A DNA stretch of 10,461 nt from Rhizobium sp. EC-SD404 (lineage in GTDB: Bacteria > Pseudomonadota > Alphaproteobacteria > Rhizobiales > Rhizobiaceae), in assembly GCF_902498825.1 (NCBI RefSeq), contig NZ_LR701447.1, positions 1 to 10,461 of the forward strand. The letters are read 5' to 3'. Position numbers and translations under genes: made by a program. Numbering within the stretch: position 1 is the stretch's first letter; every line of letters starts with the position of its first letter. The notes beneath the pieces are model-generated. The model was not told the origin of the DNA. It did not search any database and worked only from the letters and a program-made list of their open reading frames with translations. Shown piece by piece: positions 1-7,178 of this stretch.

Positions 1-139
1 TGCCGTCGTCCACCGAGCCGCAGGTCAGGAAACGCAGGAAGGATTTGCTTTCCTGCTTGGCCAGGTAATCGGCAACGGTCGCGGCGGCATCGCCGGCTGC
101 TTCGTTCGTCGTCGCCTCTGAAATCGCCGTGGCGCGCAT
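1..139 (-). CDS. cysN: Sulfate adenylyltransferase subunit 1 (CysN), N-terminal fragment cut by window edge
   Basis: Only the first 46 codons lie in the window; the gene runs off the left edge. The visible protein has a variable leader of about 33 residues, then FLRFLTCGSVDDG, the start of the GTP-binding P-loop of the CysN GTPase domain (family motif GSVDDGKST). CysN is the GTPase subunit that drives adenylylation of sulfate to APS by CysD; in many rhizobia it is fused to APS kinase (CysNC/NodQ), which cannot be judged here. The ATG at 139 shares one base with the cysD stop (TGATG), so the two are translationally coupled and form one operon. A nodQ copy is the main alternative name. Identification is firm because of the motif plus the cysD neighbour; length and integrity are unknown. 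Confidence 0.9.
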   Translation of the reverse strand, partial: MRATAISEATTNEAAGDAAATVADYLAKQESKSFLRFLTCGSVDDG

Positions 140-1041
140 CAGAAATATCCCTCGCGCTTCTTCTTTTCCATGGATCCCGCTTCGTCGCGGTCGATCAGGC
201 GGCCCTGCCGCTCGGAGGTGCGTGCGATCAGCATTTCACGCACAATGCCCGGCAGATCGTCGGCTTCCGATTCGATCGCACCCGTCAGCGGATAGCAGCC
301 GAGCGTGCGGAAACGCACCATCTTCTCTTCGATCTTCTCGCCGGGTTGCAGCTTCATGCGGTCATCGTCGACCATGATCAGCATGCCGTCGCGCTCGACG
401 ACCGGCCGCTTCTTGGCGAAATAGAGCGGCACGATCGGGATATTCTCGGCAAGGATGTACTGCCAGATGTCGAGCTCGGTCCAATTGGAGAGCGGGAAGA
501 CGCGGATCGATTCACCCTGGCCGACGCGGGTATTGTAGATCTTCCACATCTCCGGCCGCTGGCCCTTCGGGTCCCAGGCGTGGCTGGCATTGCGGAAGGA
601 GAAGATGCGCTCCTTGGCCCGGCTCTTTTCCTCGTCACGGCGCGCACCGCCGAAAGCGGCGTCATAGCGGCCCGCATCGAGCGCCTGGCGCAGCGCCACC
701 GTCTTCATGATGTGGGTATGGGTGTTCGAGCCGTGCACGAAGGGGCTGATGCCCTGCTCCACGCCATCCTGGTTGATGTGGACATCGAGATCGAAGCCGC
801 GCTCGCGCGCCATGCGGTCGCGAAACTCGATCATCTCCCGGAACTTCCAGGTCGTATCGACATGCAGGAAGGGGAAAGGCGGCTTGGCTGGATAGAACGC
901 CTTCATTGCCAGGTGCAGCATGACGGAGGAGTCCTTGCCCACCGAATAGAGCATGACCGGACGCTGGAAGGTCGCCGCGACCTCGCGGAAGATATGGATC
1001 GACTCCGCTTCGAGCCGTTCGAGATGGGAAAGCTGCTTCAT
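139..1041 (-). CDS. cysD: Sulfate adenylyltransferase subunit 2 (CysD)
   Basis: This is a complete 300-residue protein, the usual length for CysD. It catalyses ATP + sulfate to APS + pyrophosphate together with the CysN GTPase in the cytoplasm. Visible signatures are the N-terminal [15 protein letters not shown], the PP-loop SVGKDS at residues 33-38, [18 protein letters not shown] at 131-148, [15 protein letters not shown] at 181-195, [11 protein letters not shown] at 245-255, and the conserved tail [10 protein letters not shown] chose ATG 1041 because the protein then begins like E. coli CysD. The frame stays open to a TTG at 1068, which would add nine unconserved residues. An AGG lies 19 bases upstream of the ATG, rather far for a ribosome site. 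There is no cysH directly upstream. NodP is a paralogue with the same activity and cannot be excluded by sequence alone. Confidence 0.95.
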   Translation of the reverse strand: MKQLSHLERLEAESIHIFREVAATFQRPVMLYSVGKDSSVMLHLAMKAFYPAKPPFPFLHVDTTWKFREMIEFRDRMARERGFDLDVHINQDGVEQGISPFVHGSNTHTHIMKTVALRQALDAGRYDAAFGGARRDEEKSRAKERIFSFRNASHAWDPKGQRPEMWKIYNTRVGQGESIRVFPLSNWTELDIWQYILAENIPIVPLYFAKKRPVVERDGMLIMVDDDRMKLQPGEKIEEKMVRFRTLGCYPLTGAIESEADDLPGIVREMLIARTSERQGRLIDRDEAGSMEKKKREGYF

Positions 1042-1396
1042 CGTCAATTGGCTAAGTAAACCTCGCAATTATGTGGAAGACAACTGCAAGGGTTCGCGCC
1101 ACCCCCTGTGCTTAATCGTAAGATCCCACCCCGATGGGCTGATCTGTTGGTGTATGGACTGAGTGCAAGCATTTGCGCAATGTGTGAATGGTCTTCTGAA
1201 TGCAAAAATTGAAGGAAATCGGCATCGACTAGTGGCCTGGCCGTCACCCCCCCAATCTCAGCTGTTTTCGCTTTGGCACGATCGATTTTTACATAAGTTA
1301 GATCCTGATGGCACGCGGGGGCCACCTATTACCTTAGTCAGGCGTGGGTGCTGCAGCACTAAAGTAAGACAACATGTTAGCTGGGAAATTACAGCG
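1042..1396. other. 355-base gap between the permease end and cysD; likely holds the cysDN promoter
   Basis: No convincing gene lies here on either strand: the open frames present have no recognisable motif and partly run into flanking genes. Because the permease and cysD both read leftward, this stretch is both the 3' trailer of the polysaccharide operon and the upstream region of cysDN. I see no clear -35/-10 pair. Two structures stand out. One is an imperfect hairpin at 1121-1145 (AGAT paired with ATCT, then CCCA with TGGG, with a 3-base bulge and a 6-base loop). The other is a 12-base perfect palindrome GTGCTGCAGCAC at 1348-1359. Neither has the T-tract of a rho-independent terminator. Composition is more AT-rich than cysD. 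Confidence 0.5.
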
Positions 1397-2182
1397 CTAA
1401 TAAACCATTGTTCGTGTGTATCGCTCTACGCCCAATCCGAGCAATAAAGTAATTGCGCCACATGCGATTAGGTATCCCTTGTCGAGAACCTGTGTGGGAT
1501 AGTCCAAATAATAGGCCGATCGTAACCATTCAACGCCATGCAAAACAGGGTTCCAAGCTAGGACCTCGATCACTGGGGCAGGCAGTGAGGAGGCAACGAA
1601 AAGGGTCCCCGAAAGAATATAAACCAGGATGGTGGCGAGCATGTACGCCATTGCGACTGCCGGGATGATCGCAGCAGCCAAGCTCATCAAGAAGCCGACG
1701 CCGATTGCCAATACAAGGGTGGCTGCCAGAGCCGCTACAGCGTTTGGCAGATCAATCGGCAACGCCGGTTGTCCCATGAGAGCAAATATTAGAACCACAA
1801 GCACTGCCATCAAGCACGATCCGAAAACCTCTAAAACTGCGCGTCCGAAAATGATGTCGGTCACGCGGATCGCCGGAAATGACAGCATGGGTCTATTGGC
1901 TTGGATGGAAACCACCATCATCCGAGAGACGTACATGAAGGCCAAAGTTGGGACCAAGCCGGTTCCAAAGAAAAGCATCAGGCTGTCGCCGTACGGGGCC
2001 GAGCGTCCTAACACACTGTAGATTAGCAACAAGATCATCATATGTCCGAGCGGAAAGAAGATGACGATCAGGAACCCAAGGCCGTGATCGAAGAAACGCG
2101 TGCGCATATCACGCAGCATCACTGCCTTCATGACATTGCCCTTCCGACGGGCTGCGGTCAGGAAAGATGTACGACTTGGCAC
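1397..2182 (-). CDS. ABC-2 type capsular/O-polysaccharide export permease (KpsM-like)
   Basis: This is the predicted inner-membrane permease of an ABC transporter that exports lipid-linked polysaccharide. With a GTG start at 2182 it has 261 residues, close to E. coli KpsM. The cytoplasmic N-terminus carries VMLRDMRTRF (21-30), matching the LFLREIRTRF region of KpsM. About six hydrophobic segments follow: 36-58, 67-90, 108-136, 148-171, 172-199 and 237-252. LAWNPVLHGVEWLR at 208-221 matches the conserved WNPLVHxVE loop of KpsM. The GTG has AAGGAA six bases upstream; a TTG at 2209 and an ATG at 2131 are alternative starts. It is the last gene of the six-gene run and follows the glycosyltransferase by 60 bases. 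The ATPase (KpsT/Wzt) and the KpsE/D-type partners are absent from the window. It could equally serve an O-antigen (Wzm role). Confidence 0.92.
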   Translation of the reverse strand: MPSRTSFLTAARRKGNVMKAVMLRDMRTRFFDHGLGFLIVIFFPLGHMMILLLIYSVLGRSAPYGDSLMLFFGTGLVPTLAFMYVSRMMVVSIQANRPMLSFPAIRVTDIIFGRAVLEVFGSCLMAVLVVLIFALMGQPALPIDLPNAVAALAATLVLAIGVGFLMSLAAAIIPAVAMAYMLATILVYILSGTLFVASSLPAPVIEVLAWNPVLHGVEWLRSAYYLDYPTQVLDKGYLIACGAITLLLGLGVERYTRTMVY

Positions 2183-2188
2183 AGCGGT

Positions 2189-2194
2189 TTCCTT
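2189..2194 (-). promoter_or_regulatory. Ribosome binding site that favours the GTG start of the permease
   Basis: AAGGAA on the minus strand ends six bases before the GTG at 2182-2180. No comparable purine run precedes the upstream TTG at 2209. A second one (AAGGGC at 2138-2143) precedes the internal ATG at 2131, but starting there would remove most of the N-terminal segment that KpsM homologues have before the LFLRE-like motif. Confidence 0.5.
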
Positions 2195-2242
2195 TTCGAA
2201 GACATTCAAGCGATAATTACTGAAGCAAAGCCTAAACCCCGG

Positions 2243-5059
2243 CTATCTGGTTAAGCCTTTGCCATGGATGGCTTTCACGCTGTATCCAGCGTCTTCCACG
2301 ATAACAGGAGTAAGACGTTCAAGGGCGTGTAGGATCGTCCCATCATAAGCAACCGGTTCTTCTGGAAAGTCTGACAATTCAAATTCGGCGCCGAAAAGTC
2401 TATTCAGCGCTTTAGTTCTGGCAAAAAACATGTTGCCGACTGGAAATTCAATGAATGCCGGAATCGAAGACAACCCGACGCGCGGCGCAATCCGAGTTGC
2501 AGCGCTAAAATTCTCGGTCCATCCGACGGACTGCGGATCCTCGGGATAGATCAGGCCTAATTCCGGGTTTCGATCAAACGCTGCCACGATTTGATCCAAG
2601 GCTTCATATCGTCCCCCCAGCAGCGTTTCGAGCAGAAAATCGCGCCAGACTGAAACGGTATCTTCAGCAATGTCCATGCTCTTCTTGCTATGGATGTGTC
2701 CGATCACTTTGAAGTCAGACAGGCGGTCTTTGAACCCACATAGGAATGGGCCGATGTCCCGGCCCTTATTTGGGACAACCCGAATGTCCACAGAACCCGA
2801 ATAGTTTGCAAACGCCTCAGCTGCGACCGATTTGTTGGTTTTTTCGGTTACGGTGATGAGCAAGGTTGGGCGAGAACGATTGAGGGAGATTCGTCGGCAA
2901 ATTTCCAGAGCTTGGTCCGGATAATGAAGGTGAATATGAAGGGCCACCTCCGCATCCTTTAAATTGACTGCTGGTTTGTCGCTCTGCTGAAGCTGCACGA
3001 CATCGCGGATCCATGGCCCACTCGGACGACCTGCCCTCAAAAAGTGCGCGTAAGCGTTCTCATATGGCAGTTCCGCAAGCGACGGATGCGACGCTGCATA
3101 CTGAGCTGGATAAAAGCCAGGTATGGGCCGACGTTCTATGCCGTTCGAGGTTCGATTAATAGAACCAGCGCACAACCGGACGTAGTTGGAGACGACGTCT
3201 CTCTGATCAGGGCTATCCCGGATACCGAGCATGTCAAAATCGACGCCGCCATGCTCCAATATCGTCTCGACATCTGTTCGCTCTTGTCGGCTGACGGCCA
3301 CGGCTTGCTCAAGCAAGCTTCGAAGGTCGTCGACATAGTCGACCATGTTGAACTGGTTAGCGGCCAGTCGCTTGAGATGCTCACTGATCTTACGGCTTCT
3401 CTTCTCGCCGGACTTCAGTTTGATAAGAGCCGCAGCCGCTGCTTCGATGTCCAGATAGGGAACAACGAGAGATGAAAGCAACTCATCGTCCTCCAGATAT
3501 TCGGATACACCATTTGCGTCCTTGAACGAGACCAGAGGTAGTCCCTCAGCAATTGCATCGATCGCAACGTTTGGAAACGGATCCAGCCGCGAACTGAGAA
3601 GCATCGCATCGGCCATTCCATACAGCTGGAGCAAGGCCTTCGCATCCATTACAGGCATCATGGCGACAACATCGTCGAGCCCGCTGCGTTGGATTTGATC
3701 CTTCAACCAAGCGGAGTAGCCGAGGTCGTTTATCGGATCATAACCCTCTCCAACCCAGACAAATGCCGCTTTGGTTGAAGGGTTCAGACGTCTGTAAGCT
3801 GCCGCCGTGGCAATAAATAAATCGACCCCTTTCCGGTACTGCACATAACCGCACCCGATGCAAAGAAAATCAGATTTACTGAGTTCAACGTGAGGCTTTG
3901 ACCGAGTCCGCGAAGCATCATCCGTTGCTGTTGCTCCAACGTCGGGAACCACACAGCGACCTTGAGGCCGCACCACCGAATGTCGGAAATGACCCGTGAT
4001 GCCGGCCTCTAGGGCGGATTTCTGGGTCAGCGATGAGGAAAATACCACTCTCTGGGAGCTTGCCAGCACAGTCGAAAGGGTGAGCGGTTGCACATAAGTC
4101 GCGAATTCATGAATCAGTGACACGATGGGGACATTGGCAGTTGAAAGCGCCGCCACAATTGCGGCCGTTTCGACACTGTTTGCGAGAGCGGCGGTAACAT
4201 TGAATTCTGAGATAAGCGGCCGAATAAGCTTTGCAGCTAGCAACTCTGAACTCAATCTGCCGACGTTCACGTCACCGACAACGATCTTGACGGCGAAATC
4301 GGCAGCATAGCGAAGCAGCGGACCATCTCTCAAGGAGATGAGGACGATGTTGTGCGTCTGAGAAAATTGCTCAAGAAGGTTGATCCCGAGGATGGGGGCA
4401 CCGGTGAACGATCCCTCGTGAATGACCAAAGCAACTGTTTCTTTGGATTTATCGTAAACGCGTTTTCCAGGCCGAAAACACGAGCTGAAATCGTAATTAC
4501 CGATGCGGCCCTCTTTTCGACCATGAAGCAAATAATGATAGAAAAGGGCTCCGTAATTTTTTAGATCGGAATAGGAGCGGTAAACAACAGGGTCAAAATC
4601 TGGGTTTGGTTTGAAGCCTCTCGATTCGCCCTTTGCCAGATAATGACGCACGGCTTGGTCGGTATTCTTAAAGCGTTCGCCGCTCTGAATTGCGTAGTAA
4701 TCGAGGTCGAATTCCCCTGAGTCGATGATTACTCGTTTGATGCTTTTAGAGATGCCATCGGTAGCACTGGTTAGTGACTTAGCCGCCCGTCCCTCTTTGT
4801 GGCCATACCGGACGTAATGGACGAAAAGGGGTAGCGACCAGCCATTCAGGTCGGGGTTGGCAGTGAGATAGTATTTGGGATCAAAGCTGGGGTTGGCGCT
4901 AAGGCCTCGGCGTTCGCCCGAAATGATGTAATGATAAATGGCGGTATAGAGGCTGAGATGTCTTTTGCCCGACTGCTTTCGATAGTGTTCTAGATCGAAC
5001 AATTTGCTATTTTTAATTTCGATCAAAGACCGAATAGTATTCTTGCGAGAGACGCCCAT
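2243..5059 (-). CDS. Large fusion glycosyltransferase: sugar-transferase repeats, GT4 domain, RgpF (rhamnan synthesis F) domain
   Basis: This 938-residue predicted cytoplasmic protein probably builds the polysaccharide backbone or side chain. Residues 21-188 hold four copies of a ~36-residue unit of the form FDxxYY...HYxxxGxxEGR. A GT4-like Rossmann pair covers roughly 205-590, with FLCIGCGYVQYRKGVDLF at 398-415, FVWVGEGYD at 433-441 and RLDPFPNVAIDAIAEGLPLV at 491-510. A fifth, weaker repeat unit lies at 649-683. Residues 703-938 match the RgpF family: ALHIHLHYPD (706-715), NKGRDIGPFL (764-773), HIHSKKS (788-794), EFPVGNMFFAR (871-881) and YDGTILHALERL (905-916). RgpF proteins act in rhamnose-polymer synthesis, which agrees with rfbACB upstream; that link is inference. 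It starts 12 bases after the SDR stop, so coupling is likely. Composition is AT-richer than the rfb genes. Acceptor and linkage cannot be read from sequence. Confidence 0.94.
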   Translation of the reverse strand: MGVSRKNTIRSLIEIKNSKLFDLEHYRKQSGKRHLSLYTAIYHYIISGERRGLSANPSFDPKYYLTANPDLNGWSLPLFVHYVRYGHKEGRAAKSLTSATDGISKSIKRVIIDSGEFDLDYYAIQSGERFKNTDQAVRHYLAKGESRGFKPNPDFDPVVYRSYSDLKNYGALFYHYLLHGRKEGRIGNYDFSSCFRPGKRVYDKSKETVALVIHEGSFTGAPILGINLLEQFSQTHNIVLISLRDGPLLRYAADFAVKIVVGDVNVGRLSSELLAAKLIRPLISEFNVTAALANSVETAAIVAALSTANVPIVSLIHEFATYVQPLTLSTVLASSQRVVFSSSLTQKSALEAGITGHFRHSVVRPQGRCVVPDVGATATDDASRTRSKPHVELSKSDFLCIGCGYVQYRKGVDLFIATAAAYRRLNPSTKAAFVWVGEGYDPINDLGYSAWLKDQIQRSGLDDVVAMMPVMDAKALLQLYGMADAMLLSSRLDPFPNVAIDAIAEGLPLVSFKDANGVSEYLEDDELLSSLVVPYLDIEAAAAALIKLKSGEKRSRKISEHLKRLAANQFNMVDYVDDLRSLLEQAVAVSRQERTDVETILEHGGVDFDMLGIRDSPDQRDVVSNYVRLCAGSINRTSNGIERRPIPGFYPAQYAASHPSLAELPYENAYAHFLRAGRPSGPWIRDVVQLQQSDKPAVNLKDAEVALHIHLHYPDQALEICRRISLNRSRPTLLITVTEKTNKSVAAEAFANYSGSVDIRVVPNKGRDIGPFLCGFKDRLSDFKVIGHIHSKKSMDIAEDTVSVWRDFLLETLLGGRYEALDQIVAAFDRNPELGLIYPEDPQSVGWTENFSAATRIAPRVGLSSIPAFIEFPVGNMFFARTKALNRLFGAEFELSDFPEEPVAYDGTILHALERLTPVIVEDAGYSVKAIHGKGLTR
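3011..3115 (-). repeat. Fifth, degenerate repeat unit between the GT4 and RgpF halves
   Basis: Residues 649-683 begin FYPAQYAASHPSL and run to AHFLRAGRPSGPW, following the plan of the four N-terminal units (aromatic start, P-x-L, H-aromatic helix, Gly turn). It sits just before the RgpF domain, as the first four sit before the GT4 domain, which suggests two once-separate proteins with the same head module were joined. Confidence 0.6.
4496..4999 (-). repeat. Four protein-level repeat units at the N-terminus of the fusion glycosyltransferase
   Basis: Units start at residues 21 (FDLEHY), 59 (FDPKYY), 117 (FDLDYY) and 155 (FDPVVY). Each ends in a His-Tyr/aromatic helix and a G-x2-x-G-R turn: HYIISGERRG, HYVRYGHKEGR, HYLAKGESRG and HYLLHGRKEGR. 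Units 1 and 3 resemble each other more (…YxxQSG) and so do units 2 and 4, so the block looks like a duplicated ~70-residue pair separated by a 21-residue linker (96-116). This motif is familiar from large bacterial glycosyltransferases; its role is probably structural or in protein contacts, but that is not shown here. Confidence 0.8.
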
Positions 5060-5071
5060 TAAATTGTCCAG

Positions 5072-5989
5072 TCATTCGATTTTTTTGGTTTGGATGGCTC
5101 TTGCAAATTTTCGGACGCTACTTTCTGGATCAGCGCTTGGCTCCCATTGCAATAAATTTAAGGCACGGTGAACATCGAGAATGCTGGCATGTATATCAAA
5201 AGGCCTTGCGTCCAGATATTTGACGTCAGCCTTCGAGCCGATTTCTTCTTCCAAAATCGCAATTAGTCGATTTAATGATAAGCCCACGCCTGCGCCTATG
5301 TTGAAGACAGATGCTTTTCGAACGGATGCGCTTTGTTGTGACATCATTTTAATGAGCGCTATGGATACATCACGTACTGGGATGTAATCGCGCAGATTTT
5401 CTCCATCACCCCAAATCGTTATGGGTTCGCCCTTTGCGATCCTTTTCGCAAAGATGGGGATGACGCCCTGCAGGCGTGCTGCGGACTGTCCCTCGCCGAA
5501 GGGGTTACTGACACGGGCGATACGTATGTCTGCTCCAATATTCGAATAATAATCGGCATAGCGCTCGGCGAACGATTTTCCCAGTCCATAGGCACCAACG
5601 GGATTGAGGGGCGATGTTTCCGGCGTCGGCGTAATTGTCGCATTGCCATAGACCGTTCCGCCGGATGAGACGAAAACGATCGGAATCTTCTGCGACTGAG
5701 CAAATTGATAGAGAGCGACTGTTCCCGCTACGTTAGTCGAGATGTCTTGATGCGGGTATGCTTCCGCAACAGCGGGTGTGGTGGACCAAGCGAGATGAAA
5801 TATTCCATCGGCTTCCGTCGCTGCCAAGTTTGATAAGGTTGTTAGGTCGCCGAGATCAAAATGCACCGTCGTGTGATGCGCGACATAGCGCCGGCCGGCT
5901 CTAATCACCTCATGACCACTTTGATCAAGCAGTAAGGCCAAATCTGAGCCCAAAAAGCCAGTTGAGCCGGTCACAATGTATCGCGCCAT
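5072..5989 (-). CDS. NAD-dependent epimerase/dehydratase of the extended SDR family (nucleotide-sugar modifying)
   Basis: This 305-residue protein is predicted to epimerise or reduce a nucleotide sugar in the cytoplasm. It has the NAD-binding GSTGFLG (8-14), a VSSGGTVYGN strand-turn (107-116), the YxxxK catalytic pair Y134/K138, the RVSNPFGEGQ sugar loop (159-168), and DYIPVRDV (201-208) typical of GalE/RmlB relatives. It is not RmlD-like. Its place directly after rfbACB, where an RmlD reductase would be expected, suggests it may act on a dTDP-4-keto-6-deoxy sugar (for example as a 6-deoxytalose- or fucose-forming reductase), but a UDP-sugar 4-epimerase role is equally possible. An AGG eight bases before ATG 5989 is the ribosome site. 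By alignment on the VYG anchor, the position of the usual catalytic Ser/Thr is Gly110. Its composition is AT-rich (24/60 in the line 5221-5280) compared with rfbB. Confidence 0.92.
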   Translation of the reverse strand: MARYIVTGSTGFLGSDLALLLDQSGHEVIRAGRRYVAHHTTVHFDLGDLTTLSNLAATEADGIFHLAWSTTPAVAEAYPHQDISTNVAGTVALYQFAQSQKIPIVFVSSGGTVYGNATITPTPETSPLNPVGAYGLGKSFAERYADYYSNIGADIRIARVSNPFGEGQSAARLQGVIPIFAKRIAKGEPITIWGDGENLRDYIPVRDVSIALIKMMSQQSASVRKASVFNIGAGVGLSLNRLIAILEEEIGSKADVKYLDARPFDIHASILDVHRALNLLQWEPSADPESSVRKFARAIQTKKIE

Positions 5990-5998
5990 CGGATCAGC

Positions 5999-6046
5999 CT
6001 ATGTCTGCAGGCGTTCGGTCGTTGCCTCAATCAGCACCACACTCAT
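5999..6046 (-). other. 15-codon mini-ORF bridging rfbB and the SDR gene
   Basis: The ATG at 6046-6044 overlaps the rfbB stop in an ATGA arrangement. The frame runs MSVVLIEATTERLQT and stops at TAG 6001-5999, nine bases before the SDR start. It could be a coupling leader that lets ribosomes pass from rfbB to the SDR gene, or the surviving 5' stub of the gene that once followed rfbB. It may also be chance, since 15 codons are few. I do not recognise the peptide. Confidence 0.3.
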
Positions 6047-7095
6047 GCGTATTGCTTCTCCAGCCAGTTTTTGTAGGCGCCGGATGTGACGCGGTCGACC
6101 CAGCCCTGGTTGGCGAGATACCAATCGACGGTGCGGGCGATGCCGGTGTCGAAGGTCTCGGCGGGCTGCCAGTTCAGTTCGGTCGCGATCTTGGTGGCGT
6201 CGATGGCGTAGCGCTTGTCGTGGCCGGGCCGGTCGCGAACATGGGTGATCTGCGTGGCATAACCCTTTCCGTCAGCGCGTGGGCGGCGTTCGTCGAGAAG
6301 CGCGCAGATGGTGCGCACCACCTCGATGTTGGTCTTCTCGTTGAAGCCGCCGATGTTGTACTTCTCACCCAGCCGTCCGGCTTCGAGAACGCGGCGGATC
6401 GCCGAGCAGTGATCGCCGACATAGAGCCAGTCGCGGATCTGCGTGCCGTCGCCATAGACGGGCAGGGGTTCGCCCTTCAGCGCCCGGTGGATGACGAGCG
6501 GGATCAGCTTCTCGGGGAAGTGGTATGGGCCGTAATTGTTGGAGCAGTTGGTGATGATCACCGGCAGCCCATAGGTGTGGTGATAGGCGCGGGCAAAATG
6601 ATCCGCCGCCGCCTTGGAGGCCGAATAGGGGCTGTTCGGCTCGTAGGTGTTGGTCTCCGAAAACGCCGGCGCATCGGGGTCGAGCGAACCGTAAACCTCG
6701 TCGGTCGAAACATGGATGAAGCGGCGGCCTTCTGAGGCAGCATTCGGTCCCCAGGCATGGCGTGCGGCTTCGAGCAGGCGGAAGGTGCCGGTGACGTTGG
6801 TGTCGAGAAAGGCTTCCGGGCCATGGATCGAGCGATCCACATGGCTCTCGGCGGCAAAATGGACGACGGCGCGAATATCGTCGGAGGCGAAGATCGTTTT
6901 CAGCGCGTCGGCATCGCAGATGTCGGCCTGAACGAAGCGGTGAGCCGGATTACCTTCAAGCGACGCCAGATTGTCCATGTTGCCGGCATAGGTCAGCTTG
7001 TCGAGATTGATGACGGGCTCTTGCGAATCCTTGAGCCAATCAAGGACGAAATTGCTGCCGATGAAACCGGCACCGCCGGTGACGAGAATGGTCAT
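6043..7095 (-). CDS. rfbB: dTDP-glucose 4,6-dehydratase (RmlB/RfbB)
   Basis: This enzyme converts dTDP-glucose to dTDP-4-keto-6-deoxyglucose, the second step of dTDP-rhamnose synthesis, using bound NAD in the cytoplasm. The protein has 350 residues, the normal family length. Key features are TGGAGFIG at 6-13, HFAAESHVDRSI at 79-90, the catalytic triplet T131-D132-E133 in STDEVYG, Y157-x3-K161 in YSASK, NCSNNYGPYHFPEKLIP at 183-199, and RDRPGHDKRYAID at 287-299. I chose ATG 7095 because the nucleotide-binding motif then starts at the family position and AGGAC lies ten bases upstream. The frame is open to a TTG at 7128, which would add 11 unconserved residues. It lies 83 bases after rfbC. The composition is GC-rich (41/60 in 6361-6420), like cysD and unlike the SDR gene that follows. 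Confidence 0.97.
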   Translation of the reverse strand: MTILVTGGAGFIGSNFVLDWLKDSQEPVINLDKLTYAGNMDNLASLEGNPAHRFVQADICDADALKTIFASDDIRAVVHFAAESHVDRSIHGPEAFLDTNVTGTFRLLEAARHAWGPNAASEGRRFIHVSTDEVYGSLDPDAPAFSETNTYEPNSPYSASKAAADHFARAYHHTYGLPVIITNCSNNYGPYHFPEKLIPLVIHRALKGEPLPVYGDGTQIRDWLYVGDHCSAIRRVLEAGRLGEKYNIGGFNEKTNIEVVRTICALLDERRPRADGKGYATQITHVRDRPGHDKRYAIDATKIATELNWQPAETFDTGIARTVDWYLANQGWVDRVTSGAYKNWLEKQYA

Positions 7096-7178
7096 GGAAA
7101 AAGCTGTCCTGTCGTCTCTCGAACCCAACCGAAGGAGAAGGGCCGTCTGCCGTCAATTACGCGTCGATCGAATACCGC

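Noticed and set aside
346..1059. 237-codon open frame on the plus strand opposite cysD
   Set aside because: It is antisense to a complete CysD with all motifs; its translation has no recognisable domain and reflects GC-rich codon bias.
1044..1325. 93-codon minus-strand frame in the gap upstream of cysD
   Set aside because: It has no recognisable motif, no good ribosome site, and overlaps the cysD leader; I cannot support it as a gene or as an insertion-sequence remnant.
1163..1447. 94-codon plus-strand frame running into the permease 3' end
   Set aside because: It has no motif and overlaps the end of the permease gene in antisense.
5962..6735. 257-codon plus-strand frame opposite rfbB
   Set aside because: It is antisense to RfbB, which has its full catalytic set; the composition is that of a shadow frame.
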